Below, piece by piece: positions 1 through 5,734 of a DNA stretch of 9,664 bases. Both the position numbers and the translations under genes were made by a program. Source of the stretch: an uncultured bacterium. GTDB lineage: Bacteria > Bacillota > Clostridia > Oscillospirales > Ruminococcaceae. The notes beneath the pieces are model-generated. The model searched no databases and was not told the DNA's origin. It was given only the letters and a program-made list of their open reading frames with translations. The DNA lies in assembly GCA_905214265.1 (NCBI GenBank), contig CAJMLQ010000111.1, forward strand, positions 1-9,664, in the 5' to 3' direction. The first letter of the stretch is position 1. The number at the start of each line of letters is the position of its first letter.

Positions 1-800
1 CCCAGATATTTACTGACGATCTTGGAGGTGGTGCCGCCGCTGACGATTTTAATGCCGTCCTGAGCCAGGAATTCCCGAACGACCCGTTCGTCGTCCGCCG
101 GGTCGGAAGGCGGTCCGAACATAATGCTGACGTTCTGCCGCTCCCGTACCTTCATCACCGCAACGGTAGTATCATCGCCCGGCTCCCCCAAATAGAGGGC
201 TTTGGCGGTATCCGCCAGCTTGGCGGCGGTGCTTTTAGCCGAATCGTTGGGATCATACTGCTGCTCCAGATGAGAGATTACGTTCTCCTGCTGCCATCCC
301 AGGTTCATGGTGATCCCAATGCCCGCATGGGGGACACCGTCGCTGAACATGACGAATACATCGCCCAGCTCCACCTGCATACGGCTCTCATAGATGGTTT
401 TCCCATCGATAATATTGACCTCAACCGGATATTCCACATGCTTCCCATTACGCAGGAGGACGCAGAGCGGATTGTCGAACTGGACCATATACGCGCTGCC
501 ATCGGTCCGGATCTGCAAAATGGTGAAGGTGGAATACGCGACCTGACGGATTTTACAGATCGGCAAAGTCTGTGCAATCGTCTCCACACAGTCCTGGATA
601 TCCATCCCGGAGGACATCATGGTGCTGATGATTTTAGAGGTCAGCGTGGAGAGGATATTGGCCTTGACGCCGCTTCCCAGCCCGTCGGCCAGCACCGTCG
701 TCATCGTGTCCTCATGATAGATGGTCTCGACCCGGTCGCCGCAAAGTTCCTCCCCTTTTTTGTTCAGGCTGACATAGCCGGCTTCAATGAAATACCGCAT
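1..800 (-). CDS. SpoIIE/PP2C-family serine phosphatase (partial, C-terminus off the left edge)
   Basis: This is a Mn/Mg-dependent serine/threonine phosphatase of the SpoIIE (PPM/PP2C) class, expected to be cytosolic since no membrane segment is seen. About 266 residues are visible and the frame stays open to base 1. The acidic metal-binding positions typical of the fold are present: Asp22 (GD), Asp39-Gly40 in ADGLGSG, Asp154-Gly155 in FSDGV, and Asp209-Asp210 in GDDTT. After about residue 222 the chain continues past the phosphatase core into an extra segment starting NVSIMFGPP and containing SGGTTS, so it is longer than a bare PP2C domain. The ATG at 798-800 is preceded by an AAAGG/GGCGGG-type ribosome site that overlaps the hydrogenase stop; the gap is only 15 bases, so the two are co-transcribed. 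Known: phosphatases of this kind accompany PAS-containing sensory [FeFe]-hydrogenases. Inferred: it is the output enzyme of that sensor. Its substrate is unknown. It is not sporulation SpoIIE itself, because the large N-terminal membrane region is absent. Confidence 0.88.
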   Translation of the reverse strand, partial: MRYFIEAGYVSLNKKGEELCGDRVETIYHEDTMTTVLADGLGSGVKANILSTLTSKIISTMMSSGMDIQDCVETIAQTLPICKIRQVAYSTFTILQIRTDGSAYMVQFDNPLCVLLRNGKHVEYPVEVNIIDGKTIYESRMQVELGDVFVMFSDGVPHAGIGITMNLGWQQENVISHLEQQYDPNDSAKSTAAKLADTAKALYLGEPGDDTTVAVMKVRERQNVSIMFGPPSDPADDERVVREFLAQDGIKIVSGGTTSKIVSKYL

Positions 801-815
801 CTTGTCCCGCCTTTC

Positions 816-2483
816 CTAGTCCGCCATGGAGTTTTTCAGTTTTGTCAGGGCGATCTTGGTCTCCGCCGTGGTTTCACCCAGCAGCGAGGCGATCTCCTGC
901 ACCACCCGCATCTGCTTGCTGATGACCTGATCCGTGATCTCAATGGTATCCCGACGCATGGCGGCGGCCTTTTTTGCTTCCTGTTCCTCTTTGTTGATAT
1001 CCTTGAGGAAAATTAGAAGCAGCCGGTGCTCCTCGTCGTACACAATGGATTTTTCCACATAAATGCCCCGGCATTCCAGCAGGCAGCGTTCCGACAGGAT
1101 GTTCTGCCGGGAGTCCACCACTTCGGCCAGTTCCACCACATCATAGACCTCATCGGCCGGATGTCCCACCATGTCGATGCTGGGATCAATGCCATAAAGA
1201 GCGTAGGCGGCCCGGTTGAACTGCTGAATCACCAATGTGTCGTCCACCGCAATAATCGCATTGGGCGTGGAGTCCAAAACGTTGTTGGACACGGATTCGG
1301 CCCGCTCCTTCATATAGGGCAGACACATTTCCAACTCTGCCTTACCCTGGTAAACGGCGATAGCCTTGTCCCGACAGGTAGGATATCCGCAGGCGCCGCA
1401 ATTGAGCATGTCTTCCGGGCGGTGTTTGCCGATTTTCGCCAGGATTTCCTCGATAGCACCCTCGCCTGGCATCTCCAAATCAGGGCGGTCCATGACGATC
1501 TGTTTCTCCAGCGGCTCCCGGAGGGAGGCGTCATAGTCCCGCACCGGATCGGCGCTGTCTTCCACATAGGTCTGGGCGGCTAGCATCCCGCGGACAGATT
1601 TCGGCATAGCGGGGCCGTTGATGCAGCTTCCTGTACAAGAACTCATCTCGATAAAGTAGCCGCGAAGGCCGCCAGCCTGAATCTCCTCCAGCGCGTGACG
1701 GCAGTTTTCTACCCCATCCACCGCGAGGTAATGATAGCCCGGATCCTTATCCATGGATTTGAGGATGCCGCCAGTTTCCGGGAAAAAGCGGCTGCGGTAG
1801 CGCCCGTCATCCTCCAAAGAGCGGTCGACTTCGATGCCCTCCTCCTGAAGCCAGTCATAAAGCTCGTCGAAGGTAATGGTGCAGTCTACGCTGTTGTCGC
1901 CGCAGTACTGATCCACTTCATCTTTTTTGGAAATGCAGGGACTGACAAATACCACCTTCGCGTCGGGATGCTCCTCTTTCAGGAGCTTGGCATGGGCGTG
2001 CATCGGGGAAATCACCGGTGCCAGGTAGGGAATGCAGTCGATGTAGTACTTTTGGACCAGCCGCACAATGGAATGACAGCAGGTGGAGATAATCAGCGGA
2101 TGTCGCTCAGCTACCAGGCGCTCATACTCTGTTTTCACGATCTTGGCGCCGATGGCGGTTTCCGACACATCCCATACGCCGAGCTTTTTCACCGCTTCCG
2201 CCACAGGCACCAGGCTGGTCACGCGAAATGCTGCTGCGTAGGAGGGTGCCATAGCCATAATGACCTTTTCCCCCTGGCGGATATACTCCTTTACAAGATG
2301 GGTGTCGTCCCGAACTTCCTTGGCGTTCTGCGGACAGACACGCACGCAGCGGCCGCACAGGATACACTCATCCTTGATGATCTGCGCCTGATGTTCCCGA
2401 AATCGGATCGCTTTTATGGGACATTCCCGGATACATTTATAGCAGTTTTTGCAGTTGGCTTTTTTAAATCTCAGAATTTCCAT
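816..2483 (-). CDS. Sensory-type [FeFe]-hydrogenase with ferredoxin, 4Fe-4S and PAS domains (HydS-like)
   Basis: A 555-residue cytosolic iron-sulfur protein. Domains in order: two 4Fe-4S ferredoxin motifs (Cys11/14/17/21 and Cys40/43/46/50); the H-cluster domain, about 70-300; a second Fe-S domain with Cys362, Cys365, Cys370 and Cys387 (NCGACGYPTC); a PAS domain, about 395-495; and a helical, Lys/Glu-rich tail. H-cluster motifs are STCCH (133-137), SPCISKK (181-187) and SSCTGSC (281-287). The four expected cluster ligands are Cys136, Cys183, Cys283 and Cys287. The proton-relay cysteine equivalent (Cys135) and the conserved lysine (Lys186) are also present. Catalytic enzymes have methionine where Ser181 and Ser281 stand here. 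Known: proteins with this order are classed as putative sensory hydrogenases (HydS, groups C/D). Inferred: it senses H2 or redox state and passes the signal via PAS to the phosphatase 15 bases downstream. A catalytic role is less likely but not excluded. The ATG at 2481-2483 has GAGGGG 7 bases upstream. Confidence 0.92.
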   Translation of the reverse strand: MEILRFKKANCKNCYKCIRECPIKAIRFREHQAQIIKDECILCGRCVRVCPQNAKEVRDDTHLVKEYIRQGEKVIMAMAPSYAAAFRVTSLVPVAEAVKKLGVWDVSETAIGAKIVKTEYERLVAERHPLIISTCCHSIVRLVQKYYIDCIPYLAPVISPMHAHAKLLKEEHPDAKVVFVSPCISKKDEVDQYCGDNSVDCTITFDELYDWLQEEGIEVDRSLEDDGRYRSRFFPETGGILKSMDKDPGYHYLAVDGVENCRHALEEIQAGGLRGYFIEMSSCTGSCINGPAMPKSVRGMLAAQTYVEDSADPVRDYDASLREPLEKQIVMDRPDLEMPGEGAIEEILAKIGKHRPEDMLNCGACGYPTCRDKAIAVYQGKAELEMCLPYMKERAESVSNNVLDSTPNAIIAVDDTLVIQQFNRAAYALYGIDPSIDMVGHPADEVYDVVELAEVVDSRQNILSERCLLECRGIYVEKSIVYDEEHRLLLIFLKDINKEEQEAKKAAAMRRDTIEITDQVISKQMRVVQEIASLLGETTAETKIALTKLKNSMAD

Positions 2484-2513
2484 AACGATCCCCTCTTCTT
2501 CCCCTTCCGCGGA

Positions 2514-2762
2514 TTATTTCTGCAGCGGTTCCAAAACATACTTATGGAAAATTTCCACAGCATTTTCAGGGGAAACGTGGTCAACTAACTCCCCGTTAAT
2601 CATCGTTGCGACGCCGTCAGTGCAGTGACCCAGGCAAAAGGATGCTTTCAGCTCGACCTGATCCTCCAGATGATACTGATTGATCAACTCCTGAAATACG
2701 TGGATAATGTTGTAAGAGCCTTTCAAATGGCAGGAACTGCCGACACAAATGTTAACATCCAT
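2514..2762 (-). CDS. Small 2Fe-2S thioredoxin-like ferredoxin (NuoE/HydC-like C-terminal domain)
   Basis: An 82-residue protein carrying the four-cysteine pattern of the thioredoxin-like 2Fe-2S family: Cys6 and Cys11 (CVGSSC, spacing CX4C) and Cys43 and Cys47 (CLGHC, CX3C). This fold forms the 24-kDa (NuoE/HoxE) subunit of NADH dehydrogenases and the HydC subunit of bifurcating hydrogenases. Here only the cluster-binding half is present; the helical N-terminal part of about 70 residues found in full NuoE is missing. Likely role (inference): a one-electron carrier between the sensory hydrogenase encoded 30 bases downstream and a flavoprotein or another redox partner. The ATG at 2760-2762 is chosen because GGGAGG sits 7 bases upstream; an in-frame TTG at 2775-2777 would place that ribosome site inside the gene. 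It is the first gene of the hydrogenase operon, directly behind a consensus promoter and a Rex-like palindrome. Confidence 0.88.
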   Translation of the reverse strand: MDVNICVGSSCHLKGSYNIIHVFQELINQYHLEDQVELKASFCLGHCTDGVATMINGELVDHVSPENAVEIFHKYVLEPLQK

Positions 2763-2769
2763 TGTGAAA

Positions 2770-2775
2770 CCTCCC
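2770..2775 (-). promoter_or_regulatory. Ribosome binding site deciding the start of the 2Fe-2S ferredoxin
   Basis: GGGAGG on the minus strand, 7 bases before the ATG at 2760-2762. It rules out the longer reading from the TTG at 2775-2777. Confidence 0.8.
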
Positions 2776-2806
2776 AAATCTCACCCAATCACTGTAATAC
2801 AGCAGA

Positions 2807-2824
2807 TTGTTGATTTATTATCAA
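2807..2824. promoter_or_regulatory. Candidate Rex operator in front of the hydrogenase operon
   Basis: On the plus strand the site reads TTGTTGA-TTTA-TTATCAA, an imperfect inverted repeat. Known: the Rex repressor of Firmicutes binds TTGTTAA-N4-TTAACAA and leaves when NADH rises. This site matches 12 of the 14 defined positions, one mismatch per half. It lies between the -10 box (2837-2842) and the first start codon (2762), at roughly +6 to +23 of the transcript, a good place for a repressor to block transcription. Fermentation and hydrogenase genes are recognised Rex targets in Clostridia. That Rex controls this operon is inference, as no rex gene is in the window. Confidence 0.62.
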
Positions 2825-2836
2825 ATTGGCATTTTA

Positions 2837-2865
2837 ATTATACTGTTTTTCTATAAATTTGTCAA
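2837..2865 (-). promoter_or_regulatory. Consensus sigma-A promoter of the hydrogenase/phosphatase operon
   Basis: On the minus strand, -35 TTGACA (2860-2865) and -10 TATAAT (2837-2842) are both perfect, with a 17-base spacer. Transcription should start near 2830, giving a leader of about 68 bases. A/T-rich DNA upstream of the -35 (about 2875-2900) could act as an UP element. A promoter this strong implies that control comes from a repressor, in line with the adjacent Rex-like palindrome. Confidence 0.9.
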
Positions 2866-2935
2866 CGATCGGATCGGAAAATTTCCCTTTTTGCCAAAAA
2901 AGCACTTTTATTTTCATATTCCCTGCAATCTGCAT

Positions 2936-2970
2936 AAAAAAAGCCCCGGTCACTTTCGCGTGACCGGGGG
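2936..2970 (-). terminator. Rho-independent terminator after pnp
   Basis: A perfect 10-bp stem (CCCCGGTCAC at 2944-2953 with GTGACCGGGG at 2960-2969), a 6-base loop, and a run of seven T on the minus strand (2936-2942) after one C. It begins about 12 bases after the pnp stop codon and separates pnp from the hydrogenase operon promoter. Confidence 0.93.
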
Positions 2971-2981
2971 TTCTTCAAAAT

Positions 2982-5093
2982 TCAGGCATTGCTGCGGCGT
3001 GCCAAATCGTTCATCGCATCTTTGCGGGAAAGGTTGATGCGTCCCTGATCGTCGATCTCCGTCACCTTAACATAGACTTCGTCGCCGACCGAAACTACAT
3101 CCTCGACCTTCTCGACACGGTGATTCTCCAGCTTCGAGATGTGAACGAGTCCCTCTTTACCGGGGGCGATTTCGACAAAGGCACCGAAGTTCATCAGCCG
3201 GGTAACCTTCCCCTTATAAATTGCGCCGACTTCCGGGTCCTTTGCAATGGTCTCCACGATATACATGGCACGATCCACGTTCTCCTGATCAATACCGAGA
3301 ATAAAGACATGCCCATCTTCGTTGATATCGATCTTGACGTCGCATTCCGCGCAGATTTTCTGAATGACTTTTCCGCCGGAACCGATGACGTCGCGGATCT
3401 TATCCACCGCGATCACCGTGGATTTCTGCTTGGGTGCATACTTGGAAACATGGTCACGGGGAGCCGGAATCGCCTTCAGGATCACTTCGTCAATGATATA
3501 ATCCCGAGCCTTTTTGGTCTTTTCAAAGGCGTCGGCAATGATGTCCAGCGTCAGGCCGTCAATTTTGATATCCACCTGGATGGCGGTAATGCCCTTATGG
3601 GTTCCGCCGACTTTAAAGTCCATATCGCCATAGAAGTCTTCCAGCCCCTGAATGTCCACCATGGTCATCCAGCGGTCGCCTTCGGTGATAAGGCCGCAGG
3701 AAATACCGGCAACCGGCGCTTTGATCGGAACACCCGCATCCATCAGAGCCAGCGTAGAGCCGCAGATGGAAGCCTGGGAGGTGGAGCCGTTAGAAGACAG
3801 GACCTCCGATACCAGCCGCATGGCGTAAGGGAACTCCTCAACAGAGGGGAGCACCGGCACCAGTGCCCGTTCGGCAAGGGCGCCGTGGCCGATCTCGCGG
3901 CGTCCGGGCCCGCGGGAAGGCCGGGTCTCGCCCACGGAATAGCTGGGGAAGTTGTACTGATGCATATAGCGCTTCTCTTCGTCCTCATCGATGCTGTCCA
4001 ACATCTGGGCATCGGAAACGGAACCGAGAGTAGCCACCGTCAGCACCTGGGTCTGGCCACGGGTAAACAGACCGGAACCATGGACCCGGGGCAGCAGAGC
4101 AACCTCCGCGGACAACGGCCGCATCTGGTCCATACCGCGTCCGTCCACGCGCTTCTGCTCGTCCAGGAGCCAGCGGCGGACAATGACCTTCTGCGCCTTA
4201 TAGATGACCTCGCCCAACAGGGTGGGCTGGTCGGCATATTGCTCGTCGTATTTTGCATGGATGGCATCGGTGATGGGAAGGAGCCGCTCCTCGCGAATGT
4301 TCTTGTCATCGGTGTCCAGCGCATATTTGAACTGGTCGCCGAACTCCTCCAAAACTGCGTCCAGCAGGTCGTGAGGGACCTCCTTGGATTCAAAGGCAAA
4401 CTTCGGCTTGCCGATCTCGGCCTGGATACCGGCGATGAAAGCTACCATTTTCTTGATCTCTTCGTGGCCGGCAGCGATGGCTTTCAGCATGGTCTCATTG
4501 TCGATTTCGTTAGCGCCTGCCTCGATCATGACGATCTTTTCAGCGGAACCGGCGACAGTCAGATCCAAATCGGATTTCGCGCGCTGGGCGGTCATGGGGT
4601 TGAGGACAATCTCACCGTCCACCAGACCGACGCTGACCGCAGCGATGGGTTCGCGGAAGGGAATGTCAGAAATGCCGATGGCGATGGATGCCGCAATAAA
4701 GCCTGCGATTTCCGGAGCGTTGTCGATGTCGGTGGAAAGGACAGTCACCACAACCGAAACATCGTTACGCATGTCCTTGGGGAACATGGGACGGATCGGG
4801 CGGTCGATCATACGGGATGTCAGGGTTGCTTTTTCCGTAGGGCGGCCTTCCCGCTTCAGGAAGGAGCCAGGGATCTTGCCGACGGCGTAAAGCTTCTCCT
4901 CGTAATCCACAGAGAGCGGGAAGAAATCAACACCTTCGCGAGGTTTCGCGGAAGCGGTGACATTGGCCATGACAACGGTTTCGCCATAGCGGACCCAGCA
5001 GGATCCATTGGCGAGTTCGCTGGTGCGGCCGGTTTCGACGGTCAATTCACGGCCGGCGAAGGTGGTGGTAAAGGTTTTCACTTCTCTTGCCAT
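2982..5093 (-). CDS. pnp: Polyribonucleotide nucleotidyltransferase (PNPase)
   Basis: A 703-residue cytosolic enzyme that degrades RNA 3' to 5' using phosphate and can add 3' tails in reverse; it forms a homotrimer. The length fits the family (about 700-711). Domains: first RNase PH fold (about 10-145, with GKIPGSFLKREGRP), helical linker (about 150-300), second RNase PH fold (about 320-545), KH domain with GSGG at 571-574, and S1 domain (about 625-692). Active-site elements visible in the second core are FTRGQTQ (343-349), SNGSTSQ (434-440), and Asp486 and Asp492 of the metal-binding EDFYGDMDF stretch. The ATG at 5091-5093 is preceded at 5 bases by GGAGG; the TTG at 5103-5105 is too close to that site to be the start. 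It lies downstream of rpsO, a widespread bacterial order, and ends before a strong terminator. No defect is seen. Confidence 0.98.
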   Translation of the reverse strand: MAREVKTFTTTFAGRELTVETGRTSELANGSCWVRYGETVVMANVTASAKPREGVDFFPLSVDYEEKLYAVGKIPGSFLKREGRPTEKATLTSRMIDRPIRPMFPKDMRNDVSVVVTVLSTDIDNAPEIAGFIAASIAIGISDIPFREPIAAVSVGLVDGEIVLNPMTAQRAKSDLDLTVAGSAEKIVMIEAGANEIDNETMLKAIAAGHEEIKKMVAFIAGIQAEIGKPKFAFESKEVPHDLLDAVLEEFGDQFKYALDTDDKNIREERLLPITDAIHAKYDEQYADQPTLLGEVIYKAQKVIVRRWLLDEQKRVDGRGMDQMRPLSAEVALLPRVHGSGLFTRGQTQVLTVATLGSVSDAQMLDSIDEDEEKRYMHQYNFPSYSVGETRPSRGPGRREIGHGALAERALVPVLPSVEEFPYAMRLVSEVLSSNGSTSQASICGSTLALMDAGVPIKAPVAGISCGLITEGDRWMTMVDIQGLEDFYGDMDFKVGGTHKGITAIQVDIKIDGLTLDIIADAFEKTKKARDYIIDEVILKAIPAPRDHVSKYAPKQKSTVIAVDKIRDVIGSGGKVIQKICAECDVKIDINEDGHVFILGIDQENVDRAMYIVETIAKDPEVGAIYKGKVTRLMNFGAFVEIAPGKEGLVHISKLENHRVEKVEDVVSVGDEVYVKVTEIDDQGRINLSRKDAMNDLARRSNA

Positions 5094-5098
5094 TTGTT

Positions 5099-5103
5099 CC
5101 TCC
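5099..5103 (-). promoter_or_regulatory. Ribosome binding site deciding the pnp start
   Basis: GGAGG on the minus strand, 5 bases before the ATG at 5091-5093. This selects the MAREVK start over the in-frame TTG 12 bases upstream, which overlaps the site. Confidence 0.85.
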
Positions 5104-5214
5104 AAACCGCGCGGAGCACAGGCTTAGCAATAAATCCTGCGTCCGGATACCCGGGCGTACGAGTTAATGCTAAACTCCCATCCTTCGCGCTAACAAAATT
5201 GTGTATGGCTGCTG

Positions 5215-5234
5215 TTTCCGGCATCCGCCGGAAA
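5215..5234 (-). promoter_or_regulatory. Hairpin in the rpsO-pnp interval
   Basis: An 8-bp perfect stem (5215-5222 with 5227-5234) around a 4-base loop, about 10 bases past the rpsO terminator-like hairpin in the direction of transcription. It lacks a T-run, so it is more likely an RNA processing or stability element of the pnp leader than a terminator. A third, weaker stem with one mismatch follows at 5140-5157. Confidence 0.45.
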
Positions 5235-5240
5235 AACTGC

Positions 5241-5268
5241 TAAAAGGCAGATGGTTCCCCATCTGCCT
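5241..5268 (-). terminator. Weak terminator or attenuator between rpsO and pnp
   Basis: On the minus strand, a perfect 10-bp stem AGGCAGATGG/CCATCTGCCT (5259-5268 and 5245-5254) with a GGAA tetraloop, 14 bases after the rpsO stop. The T-run is short (four T, then A-GCAG before a second run of T), so termination is probably partial and would allow some read-through into pnp. Confidence 0.65.
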
Positions 5269-5282
5269 CTCAGTTCCAGAGT

Positions 5283-5549
5283 TTACTTGCGGATACCGAG
5301 CTTCGCGATCAGGGTGCGGTAGCACTCGATGTCCGTCTTCATCAGATAGTTGAGCAGGCTGCGGCGGCGGCCAATCATTTTAAACAGGCCACGACGGCTG
5401 TGATGGTCGTTTTTGTTGGTCCGCAGATGCTCGGTCAGGTCGTTGATCCGCTTGGTGAGGATCGCGATCTGGACCTCTGGGGAACCAGTATCGCCATCAT
5501 GGCGCTTGTTCTCCTCAATAACCTGGTTCTTTTCTTCTTTTCTCATCAT
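5283..5549 (-). CDS. rpsO: Small ribosomal subunit protein S15 (uS15)
   Basis: An 88-residue primary 16S rRNA-binding protein that joins the central domain of the 30S subunit early in assembly. The family signature is clear: DTGSPEVQIAILTKRI, then HLRTNKNDHHSRRGL, then RRRSLLNYL, and a basic C-terminus. The usual length is 88-89. Two adjacent ATG codons (5547-5549 and 5544-5546) are both served by GAGGTGA just upstream; the first is given here, and a start one codon later would look just as good. It has its own strong promoter and a leader of about 98 bases. pnp follows after 189 bases. Confidence 0.98.
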   Translation of the reverse strand: MMRKEEKNQVIEENKRHDGDTGSPEVQIAILTKRINDLTEHLRTNKNDHHSRRGLFKMIGRRRSLLNYLMKTDIECYRTLIAKLGIRK

Positions 5550-5604
5550 AAGAAGTCACCTCTTTTAAAATTTTACCAGCACAATAGCCAAGGGCAGGCA
5601 ACAT

Positions 5605-5617
5605 CCCCGGCACGGGG
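5605..5617 (-). promoter_or_regulatory. Hairpin in the rpsO leader (possible S15 feedback element)
   Basis: A 5-bp GC stem (CCCCG/CGGGG) around a 3-base loop, in the middle of the untranslated leader of rpsO (about 5550-5647). Known: S15 represses its own translation in several bacteria through leader RNA structures that differ between lineages. Whether this leader does so is a guess from its length and its fold. Confidence 0.3.
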
Positions 5618-5653
5618 CTTACACCACAAAGCCATCTATGCGGCACATGGTTT

Positions 5654-5682
5654 AGTATAACACAAAACATTCCCTTTGTAAA
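5654..5682 (-). promoter_or_regulatory. Extended -10 sigma-A promoter of rpsO
   Basis: On the minus strand, -35 TTTACA (5677-5682) and -10 TATACT (5654-5659), each 5 of 6 to consensus, with a 17-base spacer and a TG one base before the -10. A/T tracts upstream (about 5683-5717) resemble an UP element. The predicted start is near 5647. Confidence 0.88.
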
Positions 5683-5734
5683 GAAAAAACACAAAATCCC
5701 AAAAAAATTTTTCCCGTTTTCTCCAAAACATTTC

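Noticed and set aside
1695..2588. A 297-codon plus-strand frame over the hydrogenase and ferredoxin genes
   Set aside because: It spans two real minus-strand genes and their gap, has no recognisable motif, and the minus-strand proteins carry complete cysteine signatures.
2864..2876. A repeated GATC-containing stretch (CGATCCGATCG) just upstream of the hydrogenase operon -35 box
   Set aside because: It is short and matches no operator I know; chance is sufficient, although it could be re-examined if conserved in relatives.
2807..3037. A 76-codon plus-strand frame across the pnp terminator and operon promoter
   Set aside because: It runs through a strong terminator, a consensus promoter and the pnp 3' end, and has no ribosome site.
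3120..5243. A 707-codon open frame on the plus strand antisense to pnp
   Set aside because: It mirrors pnp almost exactly, its translation is low-complexity His/Gly/Asp-rich with no family motifs, and it has no suitable start context. It arises from the codon bias of the GC-rich pnp gene.
5619..5648. A nine-codon open frame at the very start of the rpsO leader (ATG at 5646-5648)
   Set aside because: It has no ribosome site and sits at the predicted transcript 5' end; nothing supports it beyond chance.
5690..5734. A/T-rich tract after the lipoprotein gene considered as a terminator
   Set aside because: There is no GC stem ahead of the T-run; it fits better as the UP-like region of the rpsO promoter.
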